The notes under the pieces were generated by a model, which did not search any database, was not told where the DNA came from, and saw only the letters and a program-made list of their open reading frames with translations. Source: Streptococcus ovuberis (GTDB lineage Bacteria; Bacillota; Bacilli; Lactobacillales; Streptococcaceae). From it: 64,000 bases of DNA. Positions 1 to 9,038 of this stretch are shown piece after piece. The position numbers and the translations under genes are program-made. Position 1 is the stretch's first letter, and every line of letters starts with the position of its first letter. The stretch lies in assembly GCF_012396585.1 (NCBI RefSeq), contig NZ_JAAXPR010000004.1, positions 62,001 to 126,000 of the forward strand, in the 5' to 3' direction.

Positions 1-953
1 GTTCCATACAGTTTTTTAAAACTCTGATAAAAATAGGACGGGTCTTGAAGGCCAATCTGTTCACAAATTTCTTCAATCGTATAATTCGTATGACGAACGA
101 GCTGATAAGCATGTTGCATGCGTTGGGTTTGAACTAATGTTTTAAAATTCAGACCTGTTCGTTTCTTTATCATATTACTAAGATAATTGCTGTTATATCC
201 TACCTCATTAGCCAACCATGACAAGGTAATCGTTCGATAGTATTTCTCAATTAACTGAAGGCTTTTGGAAATTTCATCTTCTTGAGGTTGTTCTTGCAAT
301 AATTGGTGTTGACTTCTTGATAATTCAGTAAAAAGAAGAGGGAGATACATTTCTAGAATATGTAAGGAAATTTGTTGTTCATTATAATACTCCGTCAAAA
401 TCAGTTGCATCAAGTCATCAAGCCTTTCATTTCCCTTAAAAACTAAATGCTTTTGATTCGCCTGACCAGCTTGCGCTAAAAATTTGGAAAGGATTGAAAC
501 AGAATCTGTCATTTTTTGCAAAATAGCGGTGCTAATCCAATCAAACCTCAACAGCAGATTAATTAAAATATCTCCTTCTCCCAGAGCATCAATCGCATGG
601 TGACTCTCACGGTCTAACATGATAAAATCACCTTTTTGCAAAACAAGACTTTCTCCGTCTATCTCTTGCCGACACGATCCTTGATACATATAATTTATTT
701 CCAAAAAAGCATGCTTGTGATCAGGCATCGGAGCATAGCGATTATGTTTACTAATGAAGACATTCCCACGTTTAAAGAAAATCTCTTCTGGCATATCGTA
801 TGTTTTAGCTTGAGCAAACACCTTAATCATTTCCGGAGCCATCTGCTCAATGAGTTCCAGATCAACGATGTTTTCTCCTGTACGTTTCTGTTCTTTTTCT
901 GCCCATGTCTCCGCCATTAAAAGATTGTGTAAATCTTTTTTATTCATCAACAT
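1..953 (-). CDS. AraC-family transcriptional regulator, 3' end cut by window edge
   Basis: Reading the reverse complement gives one continuous frame from ATG at 953 to the window edge, about 317 codons without a stop. The N-terminal half looks like a cupin sensor (a HKHAFLEINYMY stretch, then a QKGDF turn). The C-terminal part carries two AraC-type helix-turn-helices, with motifs SWLANEVGYNSNYLSNMIKK and TIEEICEQIGLQDPSYFYQ. The last visible residues are FKKLYG, so only a few residues of the C-terminus are missing. The start at 953 is preceded by AAAGGA at five bases; ATG at 947 is an alternative. It lies 85 bp downstream of a GH3 gene on the same strand and is probably one of two local regulators of the glycan island. 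The inducer is unknown. Confidence 0.85.
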   Translation of the reverse strand, partial: MLMNKKDLHNLLMAETWAEKEQKRTGENIVDLELIEQMAPEMIKVFAQAKTYDMPEEIFFKRGNVFISKHNRYAPMPDHKHAFLEINYMYQGSCRQEIDGESLVLQKGDFIMLDRESHHAIDALGEGDILINLLLRFDWISTAILQKMTDSVSILSKFLAQAGQANQKHLVFKGNERLDDLMQLILTEYYNEQQISLHILEMYLPLLFTELSRSQHQLLQEQPQEDEISKSLQLIEKYYRTITLSWLANEVGYNSNYLSNMIKKRTGLNFKTLVQTQRMQHAYQLVRHTNYTIEEICEQIGLQDPSYFYQSFKKLYG

Positions 954-1038
954 ACATTTCCTTTCCGCTCAAAATTTGAAAATAAGTGAGAGAAGGTTTC
1001 TCCCACTTATTATCTATATTTCACCTGGATTTGTCAAT

Positions 1039-2742
1039 CTAATACCGTAATTCCTCTCGTCCACAAAATGGATCAATAGGGCTTTGACCTTTAAAGGGGC
1101 TTCTTCCCATCACCTTTTCTATCACAGATTCTATCGTGTAAACGGAATTATCATAAGCATTAATATAGGTTTTTACCATAGGAACATCCAATAAATGATA
1201 CGGATTGGCTAGGCTGACAAATACGGTTGGCACTTCATTAACAAACCATGGCAGGTTATTCCCTCCACCAAAGAAAGTATGCCAATTTAATCTAGCTGTT
1301 GTGGCATTGGAACGGTTTTCGACATTTGCAAAATAAAGGACTAAATCATATTTTTTTTGAATCGTTAGAGCAGTATCCATCTGGCCTGACATAAATGTTT
1401 CCATCGTCTCAGGTTGGTAGACCGTAATCTGGAATCCTTCCTCCTCAAGACGCTTTTTAATCTCATCCAAAACTGTTTGATTACTCTCCTCATATGGCCC
1501 TAAAATTTGGAGTAAAACGCGTTTATGTTTGGTCACTGAAATTGGAAGAAGGTTTTGTGTGTCTTTGACTAAAGTAATCGCCTGAGTAACATTTTCCTTT
1601 GCAAGTTGCAAAAATTCTGGTGTCCGTAGCTGTTCAACGTTTGCCTCGACAAGCCTACCCGACTTTTTCTTAGCTGGAAGCCCTAAGGCTGCTTTTGTGG
1701 CCAAAATACGTGTCACGGCCTCATTAAGTCGCTCTTCCGTTAAAATGCCTTCCTGAAACCCTCTCAACATATAGTGATAGTCTTCCTCAAGACTCTGGTT
1801 GAATAAAAACATATCACAACCTGCGGAAATGGCGGCTGGAACTGCCTTTTCACGTGGCATAGCAGAAGTAAACCCAACCATTGGTGTCGCATCCGTGACG
1901 ATCAAACCGTTAAACCCTAACTGGTTACGAAGAAGGCCTGTTATGAGTTCTGGGGAGAGACTTGCAGGTAACTTTTGACAGTTTTTCAAGGCAGGATTTA
2001 ATTTTTCCTGATAAGCAGGCAAGGCAATATGCCCAGCCATAACGGTTAGCACACCCTCATCAATTAATTCTTTATATATCCGACCATAAGTGCTATCCCA
2101 TTCTTCCACAGAAAAACGGTTAACACCAACTAATAAATGCTGATCACGATCATCCGTGCCATCTCCTGGAAAATGCTTAATAGAAGCAGCCATACCATTT
2201 TCTTGAACTCCCTTACAGTATTGGCGAGCAAAGTCTAAAACTGTTTGAGGATCACTACCATACGTCCGTACGTTAGTAATCGGATTATAATAATTATAGT
2301 CTATATCAACTACTGGCGCAAAAGCCCAGTTAACCCCCACTGCTCCTCCTTCAATAGCTGAAATTCGCCCAAGTTGGTAGGCATTTTGAGGATCACCAGT
2401 TGCAGCGACTTGCATCTGTCTTCCAAAATGTGTGCCTTCTTCGACAATACCTGTGCCTCCAAACTCAAGATTAGCAGCAAGTAATAATGGAATCTCACTA
2501 TACTGTTGTAATCGTTTATGCGCTTGAACAATATCATCATACTGTCCACTTCGAAACATCATACCACCAATTTTATAATTTTCCACAATAGGTCTTAAAT
2601 AGCTTTCTTCATTTGAGTAGCCAATTGGGCAAAACAATTGACCTATTTTTTCCTCAATACTCATTTTATATAAGGTTTCTTTCACCCAATCAATATCTGA
2701 TTCAGAAAGAAAAAAAGGATTTGCTTTTAAATTCAAGGCCAT
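1039..2742 (-). CDS. Glycoside hydrolase family 3 protein, beta-N-acetylhexosaminidase (NagZ)-like
   Basis: This 567-residue protein has the GH3 N-terminal barrel. The NagZ-type signature KHFPGDGTDDRDQH starts at about residue 189 and supplies the Asp/His general acid dyad. The candidate nucleophile is D284 in LIVTDATP. A C-terminal alpha/beta sandwich follows from about residue 380. No signal peptide is visible, so it probably acts in the cytoplasm on a beta-linked N-acetylhexosaminide or a related sugar. A GGAG sits eight bases before the ATG, and an own promoter (TTGTAA, 17 bp, TAAAAT) lies just upstream, so it may be transcribed apart from the GH2 gene. The family is sure; the substrate is inferred. 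Confidence 0.85.
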   Translation of the reverse strand: MALNLKANPFFLSESDIDWVKETLYKMSIEEKIGQLFCPIGYSNEESYLRPIVENYKIGGMMFRSGQYDDIVQAHKRLQQYSEIPLLLAANLEFGGTGIVEEGTHFGRQMQVAATGDPQNAYQLGRISAIEGGAVGVNWAFAPVVDIDYNYYNPITNVRTYGSDPQTVLDFARQYCKGVQENGMAASIKHFPGDGTDDRDQHLLVGVNRFSVEEWDSTYGRIYKELIDEGVLTVMAGHIALPAYQEKLNPALKNCQKLPASLSPELITGLLRNQLGFNGLIVTDATPMVGFTSAMPREKAVPAAISAGCDMFLFNQSLEEDYHYMLRGFQEGILTEERLNEAVTRILATKAALGLPAKKKSGRLVEANVEQLRTPEFLQLAKENVTQAITLVKDTQNLLPISVTKHKRVLLQILGPYEESNQTVLDEIKKRLEEEGFQITVYQPETMETFMSGQMDTALTIQKKYDLVLYFANVENRSNATTARLNWHTFFGGGNNLPWFVNEVPTVFVSLANPYHLLDVPMVKTYINAYDNSVYTIESVIEKVMGRSPFKGQSPIDPFCGREELRY

Positions 2743-2771
2743 GTAGTAGTCTCCTAACTTGCTTTTTTTCT

Positions 2772-2800
2772 ATTTTATGAACTTCATCCCTTTTTTACAA
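2772..2800 (-). promoter_or_regulatory. Predicted sigma-70-type promoter of the GH3 gene
   Basis: On the minus strand TTGTAA (2795-2800) and TAAAAT (2772-2777) are separated by exactly 17 bp, about 30 bp before the GH3 start codon. This is a pattern match only. Confidence 0.55.
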
Positions 2801-2900
2801 GAGGCATTTTTTATAGAAAAATGGTGAAATTACAGAATCTATACTGAGACACATATCAATGACGATGTCTCCCTTCAACATGATCCACTTATATGCCAAA

Positions 2901-2927
2901 AACAGGTCACTTACTTAGTAACCTGTT
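2901..2927 (-). terminator. Rho-independent terminator after the GH2 gene
   Basis: A 7-bp perfect stem AACAGGT/ACCTGTT, with further pairing in the loop, is followed on the minus strand by TTTTTGG. It lies 9 bp after the stop of the GH2 gene and would separate it from the downstream GH3 gene. Confidence 0.7.
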
Positions 2928-2935
2928 AAATAGCT

Positions 2936-5353
2936 CTAAAACACCAGTTCCCCTGTCAAACTGTCTCCTGTAACGGTGACGGTTGTGGTTTCTGCGGTTT
3001 TCTTGAGGATGGCTAGCGCACGCCCGTTGAAGGTTGTGGTGTCAAGGCTATGGTAATGGTCGTTTGGTTTAGGATTTCCAGTGCCAAATCCTAGGACCTC
3101 TGCGCCTTCTACTGTCAGGCTAAGAGCAAGTTCCTCATCGCCGATCACTACACCATTTTGATCTGCAAGGGCGATTTCAAGGTAGGTGAGTTCTTGACCT
3201 TGATGAGAGAGTTCAAGCGTCAAGGAAGCATTGGTTTTATCTGCAGTAGCTAAACTTGACTCTGATACCATTTGACCCTCACGGTAAAGAACGGCCCTAA
3301 GTTCCCCTGGTTGGTAGACTGTTTCAAAACGCACTAGACAGCCCAATTCTTCACCGATGACTTTTTTCTCAAGCAGAGCATCATCCAGATAGAGTGCTAC
3401 TTCATCCCCTTTGGCATAGACTTCGACAACGACTGGCTTACCTTCAAGACCTGACCACGTCCACGAATGAGTGGCATCTGATAAGACCCATGGGGTTTTG
3501 ATCAAGGTTTGGCCAAAATGCTTTGGATTTTGAACAGCAATGTAAGGTGCCTCACGCAAGCCAAAGACAATTTCGCGGTAATAGGACTGGGGACGACGGA
3601 AACCAGTAATGTCAATATCACCTGCAAAGGCCAATTGGCATGGGAATTGTGCGCCGAAACCTCCTTCCCCAAAGGCGTAAGCTGGTACACCGACACCCGC
3701 TTCACCAATATAATCCCAGCCTGTCCAAGTAAAATCACCAATAACGCTCGGCAATTCCTCAACGATATCCCAGTTTCTAGCAATAGCTGGTGGGTAAGTT
3801 TCACTTCCGACCATGACGCGGTTTGGATAGGCTTTAGCATCGCCATAATAGCGCGCTGTCATGTAGTTGTATCCAGCAATATCTGTGCTGGCTGTCGCAA
3901 ACTCAAGGGTTTTCGTAATCGCCGGATGAACCACAATTTTATCCATATTAGTATCTAACAGGGTCATAAAGTCATTGACATTTCCTTCAATTTCAATCCC
4001 TTCAGCAGCATTTTGAGCCATAACATCTCCCATGATTTGGCCCATCTTATCGCCTGCGGCAAAGACACCGTTGATACCCGCTAGTGTTGGTCGGCTATCA
4101 TCAATCGCCTTAATATGATCATGGATTGCTTTCGCCAGTCGACTACCATGAGCTGTTCCAATTTCAGGAATTTCATTTCCAATCGAGTAGAGAATCACAC
4201 TGGGGTGGTTAAAGTCTGTCTCAACCATCGCTGTCACATCCTTGCGCCATTGGTCTTCAAAGACAAGGCTGTAGTCAAAATCCCCTTTGAAACGCGTCCA
4301 CATGTCAAAGGTTTCATCCATGACATACAGTCCCAACTCATCACAAGCTTTTAAAAGGGCAGGCGCAGCAGGATGATGGGACATGCGAATCGCATTAAAT
4401 CCTGCTTCTTTGAGGATTTTAACCTGACGCAGATGAGCATCTACGTACGTTGCGGCACCTAGCAGGCCGCTATCATGGTGGATACAAGCGCCACGCAACT
4501 TGATAGTTTCTCCATTAATACGAAGTCCACGCTGGCTGTCAACACTGATCGTGCGTACCCCAAAACGATGTTCTTCGGTATCGATGGCTTTGCCATCCAC
4601 CAAGAGACGATTCTCTATCGTGTACAAATCAGGTGTTTGGTCGGACCAGGGTTTGACATCGGTCAAGAGGTAGCGTTGTGTGCAGACCAGATTGTCCCCT
4701 GTTTTAAGGAAGTAAGGCCTGCTATCTGTCAAAACCGTTTGACCGGATGGTGCTGTTATCACCGTTTCTAAGACCACTGACTGGGCACGCGCTGTCTCAT
4801 TTTGAAGAGGGACAGCAACCTCAATCAGGGCTTCTGAACCAGTCAACTCTACTGTTTTAATCAAACTACCGCGCGCACCGATATGAAGTGGGTTGCCGGA
4901 TAGCAGATAAACATCACGGTAGATGCCACTGCCAGAATACCAACGGCTATTGCTCATCGCTGCATTACGGACTTGGACACGAATTTCATTGGCACCGACC
5001 TGAAGAAAGTCATTGAGGGGAATGGTAAAGCCAGTATAGCCAAAATGATGTTTGCCAGCCATTTGTTCATTGACATAGACAAAAGTATTCATGTAAGATC
5101 CTTCAAAGTGCAGGAGCAAGCATTGTTGAAGGTCCTCTTCTGAGACCGTCAAGGTTTTAACATAGACATAATTTTGACCGTCACGAAAGCCTGTATTGCC
5201 ACCATTTTGACTGTCAGCATGAGGTTCGAGAGCAATCATGGCATCATGAGGGAGGGTCACTTCCTGTGCGTGCTCTGGAACATCCCAAACGAGGGCAAAG
5301 GAGTCACCATCTTTCCAAAATTTCCAATTGTCGTTAAACAAGGTCTGCTTCAT
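2936..5353 (-). CDS. Glycoside hydrolase family 2 beta-galactosidase/beta-glycosidase
   Basis: The protein has 805 residues and the GH2 layout: an N-terminal jelly-roll sugar-binding domain (residues 1-165), an immunoglobulin-like sandwich (about 170-270), the TIM barrel (about 275-560) and C-terminal beta domains of the type found in shorter LacZ-like enzymes. The general acid/base is E394 in YSIGNEIPEIG and the nucleophile is probably E518 in VGSETYPPA. Between them lies an unusually long stretch rich in acidic and Met residues (about 430-490). There is no signal peptide, so cytoplasmic action on an imported beta-glycoside is likely. GAGAGGA precedes the ATG. Galactoside, glucuronide or other beta-glycoside specificity cannot be told from motifs alone. 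Confidence 0.88.
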   Translation of the reverse strand: MKQTLFNDNWKFWKDGDSFALVWDVPEHAQEVTLPHDAMIALEPHADSQNGGNTGFRDGQNYVYVKTLTVSEEDLQQCLLLHFEGSYMNTFVYVNEQMAGKHHFGYTGFTIPLNDFLQVGANEIRVQVRNAAMSNSRWYSGSGIYRDVYLLSGNPLHIGARGSLIKTVELTGSEALIEVAVPLQNETARAQSVVLETVITAPSGQTVLTDSRPYFLKTGDNLVCTQRYLLTDVKPWSDQTPDLYTIENRLLVDGKAIDTEEHRFGVRTISVDSQRGLRINGETIKLRGACIHHDSGLLGAATYVDAHLRQVKILKEAGFNAIRMSHHPAAPALLKACDELGLYVMDETFDMWTRFKGDFDYSLVFEDQWRKDVTAMVETDFNHPSVILYSIGNEIPEIGTAHGSRLAKAIHDHIKAIDDSRPTLAGINGVFAAGDKMGQIMGDVMAQNAAEGIEIEGNVNDFMTLLDTNMDKIVVHPAITKTLEFATASTDIAGYNYMTARYYGDAKAYPNRVMVGSETYPPAIARNWDIVEELPSVIGDFTWTGWDYIGEAGVGVPAYAFGEGGFGAQFPCQLAFAGDIDITGFRRPQSYYREIVFGLREAPYIAVQNPKHFGQTLIKTPWVLSDATHSWTWSGLEGKPVVVEVYAKGDEVALYLDDALLEKKVIGEELGCLVRFETVYQPGELRAVLYREGQMVSESSLATADKTNASLTLELSHQGQELTYLEIALADQNGVVIGDEELALSLTVEGAEVLGFGTGNPKPNDHYHSLDTTTFNGRALAILKKTAETTTVTVTGDSLTGELVF

Positions 5354-5464
5354 TATTCTTTTCCTCTCTCCTATTTTTAAGGGGTATTATCGTTAAGCCT
5401 TATTTTTCTCTAGTATACAGCAGGAATCCCCATTTGACTAGAGTGATTTTTTGGATAGCTGTGG

Positions 5465-6490
5465 CTATTTCGTAGAAGTATGAGCTGAGCTAGTCAGTTT
5501 CGATAGCCAAGCAACATAGAGGTCCAACCATTGCTCAACCAAGGTCCGATCATGGTAGAACTGTGGCATTTGCTCATCCTGGCATCCTCCAAAGCCGTGA
5601 CCACCTTCTGCAAACACATGGACCTCAGTAGGAATGCCTTTAGCCTCAGCAATCTTAGCCAGGTCAAAAAGATGACGAGCTGGAACCACTTCATCATCTA
5701 AGGCGGCGCAAAGAAACAACGGACTATCTCCTTCTCGTACATGCGTTCGCATATCATAACTGGAAGCAAAAGCACGGCCTTTTTCTTTATCGTTATAGGT
5801 TTCTTCCCCAGCTAATACAACTAGAATTTTGTCATCCTCAAGAGCTATCGCAGGATAGATTAGGGCAAGCGCAGAAAGTTCTGCGGAAACATGGTCAATA
5901 GCATCTGCCTGATAGCTGTCAGCTGAGATCTCTTGGTTACGCATCACCAAACCAGTGACACCAGCTAAGTTACCTCCTGCTGAAAAGCCTATCATGCTGA
6001 TTTTTTGAGGGTTGAGTTTCCAATCATTCGCATGATAACGGACATAGCGGATGGCACGTTGAGCATCCCAAAAAGGAACTGGCGCCTGATAAGGATAAGT
6101 CCGATACCAGAGGACAAACGCTGAGATTCCTGCTTGATTAAGGCGTTGAGCGATGTGCTCGCCTTCATTAGTCATCGACTTGGTCAAATAAGCCCCTCCA
6201 GGGCAGATAATGACGGCACTATCCGCTCCTTCTACTAAGTAAGGAATTAAAAAGGGTTTGTCCTCATAGGTCATCCCTGCAGGGCCATGCTCGATTTCCT
6301 GACGGTAAACAAGGGTAGCATTACCTGACATATCGCCAATGATGTCTGTTGTTTTATCCCAAATACCAGGGTATTTCTCAAAAAGGTCCTGGGGCGTGTA
6401 TTCGTCATGGATATCCATGACGTCCGTCTTGCTTCCTGCGTGGTTTCCAGGGATACGCTCGCCCCAGATATAGAGTTTTTCTTGTGTCAT
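5465..6490 (-). CDS. Alpha/beta-hydrolase, acetyl-esterase/lipase type (paralog 1)
   Basis: A 341-residue serine hydrolase of the Aes/BD-FAE type. It shows the oxyanion region ICPGGAYL, the nucleophile elbow GFSAGGN, an acid residue in ALDDEVVPA and the catalytic His in EGGHGFGG. The start was placed at ATG 6490 (MTQEKLY) because AAGGAAG lies seven bases upstream; a longer frame from 6514 lacks such a site. It has no signal peptide. The next gene upstream (6554-7489) encodes a clear paralog sharing the GGAYL, EGE and GFSAGGN blocks. In this island it probably removes acyl groups (acetyl or aromatic) from an imported glycoside. The exact ester is unknown. Confidence 0.82.
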   Translation of the reverse strand: MTQEKLYIWGERIPGNHAGSKTDVMDIHDEYTPQDLFEKYPGIWDKTTDIIGDMSGNATLVYRQEIEHGPAGMTYEDKPFLIPYLVEGADSAVIICPGGAYLTKSMTNEGEHIAQRLNQAGISAFVLWYRTYPYQAPVPFWDAQRAIRYVRYHANDWKLNPQKISMIGFSAGGNLAGVTGLVMRNQEISADSYQADAIDHVSAELSALALIYPAIALEDDKILVVLAGEETYNDKEKGRAFASSYDMRTHVREGDSPLFLCAALDDEVVPARHLFDLAKIAEAKGIPTEVHVFAEGGHGFGGCQDEQMPQFYHDRTLVEQWLDLYVAWLSKLTSSAHTSTK

Positions 6491-6553
6491 TGTGTTCTTC
6501 CTTTCTATGGGCAATAGCAGAGCAGGGCTCTAAGCCACCTCTGCCTCACTTTC

Positions 6554-7489
6554 TTATGCCCAGCGAGATTTTTCTTCCAGGGGCAGGGCAAAGCGTTTCT
6601 GCAACCAAGCATCTGCCAAATCAATCCACTGACTGGCATCGCGATTGACCTCCGTCAAGGCTGCGGCGGTCGCTTGGGTAGCAAGAGCCAGCCCATGTGG
6701 TCCTTCTTCAAAAATATGCAACTCAAAGGGAATCCCCGCTTCCGCAAGAGCTGTTCCAAGACGCGTGGATTGGCTAACTGGAACGAGCTTGTCCCCAGCA
6801 GTCGCCCAGATAAAGGTCGGCGGCGTTGCCTCATCAACTAGCCGTGCCGCACTCGCTTGGAGCAACTGCTCCTCAGAAGGTGTCTCTGTTCCAAACAAGG
6901 ATAGATTAGCCACTCGAAAGAGTCTTTGAGCCATATCATCTTGGGTTTTGACATGTTCCTCATGCGCAAAGTAGTCTGTAATGGGATATCCTGCAATAAT
7001 CGCTGCGGGTTTGAGTTTAGCCACATCAAAATAATCTGTTACAATCGGCTTATTCCAATGAACGCTGTAGTTGGTCACGTTATTTCCTCCAGCAGAAAAA
7101 CCGCAAAGAGCTATCTTATCCGTGTTAACTAACCATTCTTCTGCATGGTCATGGATAAGCGTAAAGGCCTGTGCGATATCATGAATGGCTGCAGGGAATA
7201 CTGTGTCTGTTCTGCCTTTGATCTGACCTGAAAAAACGCTCTCAAAATCATCATCTGTTTCTAAAAGAACATGGTAGCGAAGCACAAAGGCATGGTAACC
7301 CATAGCCGCAAAACGTAGTGCAATCGCCTCACCTTCTCGATCCGAACAATTGAGATACGCCCCACCAGGACAAATCAAGACAGCAGGCCGCTTTTTCCCA
7401 TCGAGCAACTCTGGAGAGTCACTGAGGACATAGGTTGTTAAATCAACATTGGTTCTGTTTTCGTCTAACGTAAATCTTTCAATAATCAT
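6554..7489 (-). CDS. Alpha/beta-hydrolase, acetyl-esterase/lipase type (paralog 2)
   Basis: A 311-residue cytoplasmic serine hydrolase with LICPGGAYLNCS, the nucleophile elbow CGFSAGGN, a probable acid in TAGDKLVP and the catalytic His in EGPHGLAL. It is related to the neighbouring 5465-6490 product but has a longer insertion before the nucleophile elbow (LLETDDDFESVFSG region), which may alter the lid and so the ester accepted. It begins 13 bp after the stop of the sialate-O-acetylesterase-like gene, consistent with one transcript. Two different esterases plus a third esterase in one cluster suggest a substrate acylated at several positions. Function is inferred from family and context. Confidence 0.82.
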   Translation of the reverse strand: MIIERFTLDENRTNVDLTTYVLSDSPELLDGKKRPAVLICPGGAYLNCSDREGEAIALRFAAMGYHAFVLRYHVLLETDDDFESVFSGQIKGRTDTVFPAAIHDIAQAFTLIHDHAEEWLVNTDKIALCGFSAGGNNVTNYSVHWNKPIVTDYFDVAKLKPAAIIAGYPITDYFAHEEHVKTQDDMAQRLFRVANLSLFGTETPSEEQLLQASAARLVDEATPPTFIWATAGDKLVPVSQSTRLGTALAEAGIPFELHIFEEGPHGLALATQATAAALTEVNRDASQWIDLADAWLQKRFALPLEEKSRWA

Positions 7490-7502
7490 CTCATCACACT
7501 TT

Positions 7503-9023
7503 CTAAAACGTCAAATTAATATCAAATGGAATAGCGGGGATGCCAGCTTGATTGTACAAGTTAAGGGCCATCCAATTAGACCGGCCAAGGCTAATGCGCC
7601 ATTCAGGATCACCTTTGACTTCTAACACCTTTAGAATCAGTTTATCTTGGTCAATACGCTCCGTAAACGAGCGCTCCTCACCATTGACTTCAAGCTTCAG
7701 AAATTCTATGCGCTCACCCCTAATCACTAATCCTCCTTCAGCATGTTTGAAGTGAAGCACCACTTGCCCCGCATTATAAGTCACTTGTGATAGCATAGGG
7801 GCATCCGCTTCTATCGGATAGCCATAGGTGTGTTTTTGCGCTAGCAGAGCCAATCGCTCTCCGACCGTCTGTTTATCTTTGGGGTGTATGTCAAATTGCT
7901 CTCCTACATCAGAAATAGAACAGAGGTAGGTCAAATCCGTTTCTTTAACCGCCTTTTCCTGACAGTCACGAATAATATCGTACCGAATAGCTTTATTATC
8001 TAACCAAGACTCATATCCCGGTAATTGCACGACGTAAACAGGAACCGCTTCGCCAAAAACCTCACGCCAATCTTTGATGAGCCCCTTTAACAAAGACTTA
8101 TAGCGGTACTGTTTGCCCTCTATATCGTTGCTTTCTCCCTGATACCAGAGAATCCCAGCTATCGTCATATCCTTTAGCTGAAGAACCATATGCTCATATA
8201 AACTTCCAGGGAGAGTTTGGGGCTGCAATGTGCTCCTATAGGTTTTGATTTCCTCACCCACATGTGTCAAGAAGGCGCCAAATTCCTCTACTTTAACCGT
8301 CCTAGGCATCACCAATTCTCCAAAAGCGTCTTCAAAAGGAAGCCCTCTGTTGTTCAGTGGAGAAGTGCGTTGCTTTTCCCAGTAAGCTGCCGTATCTTGC
8401 GTCTGTAACCAATCTTGGTAGGCATCAAAAGTTTCAGGATCTAGCTCGCGAATCGTTTCCAGTTTCATCCATGATTGGATTTTAGTGCCACCCCAGTTAC
8501 AGCCGATGACCCCAATCGGGCTGTCTATGGCTCTTGATAAATGTTTCGCAAAATAATACCCAACAGCGGACCACCAGTCAATATCTTCAACACTTGCTTG
8601 TCGCCATCTAGCCATCTGAGAAAAATCGAAAGCCTCTTTAGCTTCTGGGAAAGCTATTTTAGGAACATCATAAAAATAAATATGCTTAGGTAAGTTATCC
8701 ATTTCTTCATTAAGATGTCTCTCATAACGCATGTGGAATTCCATATTGGACTGGCCACCGGCTAGCCACAGTTGCCCGATAGCAAGACGCAAGCAAATCT
8801 CGTCTGAGTCTGTCGTCCAAACCCGTAATTCCTCTTGCCAAGAGGTCTCTAGAGGTGGCAGTAAAATCTCCCAATTGCCAACCTCATCAGCTAGAGTTTC
8901 CATCTCGCAATTTTGAAGACAAAGGGAAATCTTAGACTTCGGACAAGCATTGCCCCAAACTTTCTGAGTAGCGCCTGCTTGAAGCAGCATATGATTTTGG
9001 AAGTAAGGTGCAAGTTTTAACAT
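7503..9023 (-). CDS. Sialate O-acetylesterase-type SGNH esterase
   Basis: A 506-residue protein of the sialate O-acetylesterase (SASA) family. It carries the nucleophile block LAGGQSNMEFHM (S92), the conserved WYQGESN motif near the middle, and a probable Asp/His pair in the segment around FDIHPKDK. A short N-terminal beta domain precedes the hydrolase core, as in bacterial SASA proteins from carbohydrate loci. No signal peptide is visible, unlike many secreted sialate esterases. In plant-glycan loci such proteins remove acetyl groups from xylan, pectin or similar sugars, so sialic acid need not be the substrate; no sialidase or nan gene is present in the window. It lies 15 bp after the DUF1593 gene. 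Confidence 0.83.
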   Translation of the reverse strand: MLKLAPYFQNHMLLQAGATQKVWGNACPKSKISLCLQNCEMETLADEVGNWEILLPPLETSWQEELRVWTTDSDEICLRLAIGQLWLAGGQSNMEFHMRYERHLNEEMDNLPKHIYFYDVPKIAFPEAKEAFDFSQMARWRQASVEDIDWWSAVGYYFAKHLSRAIDSPIGVIGCNWGGTKIQSWMKLETIRELDPETFDAYQDWLQTQDTAAYWEKQRTSPLNNRGLPFEDAFGELVMPRTVKVEEFGAFLTHVGEEIKTYRSTLQPQTLPGSLYEHMVLQLKDMTIAGILWYQGESNDIEGKQYRYKSLLKGLIKDWREVFGEAVPVYVVQLPGYESWLDNKAIRYDIIRDCQEKAVKETDLTYLCSISDVGEQFDIHPKDKQTVGERLALLAQKHTYGYPIEADAPMLSQVTYNAGQVVLHFKHAEGGLVIRGERIEFLKLEVNGEERSFTERIDQDKLILKVLEVKGDPEWRISLGRSNWMALNLYNQAGIPAIPFDINLTF

Positions 9024-9038
9024 AGAATCACACTTTCT

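Noticed and set aside
3509..3958. 149-codon open frame antisense to the GH2 gene
   Set aside because: A shadow of the well-supported GH2 frame.
7503..9023. Sialic acid catabolism
   Set aside because: Only the SASA-type esterase points that way; no sialidase, NanA, NanE or sialic transporter is present, and SASA proteins also serve plant glycans.
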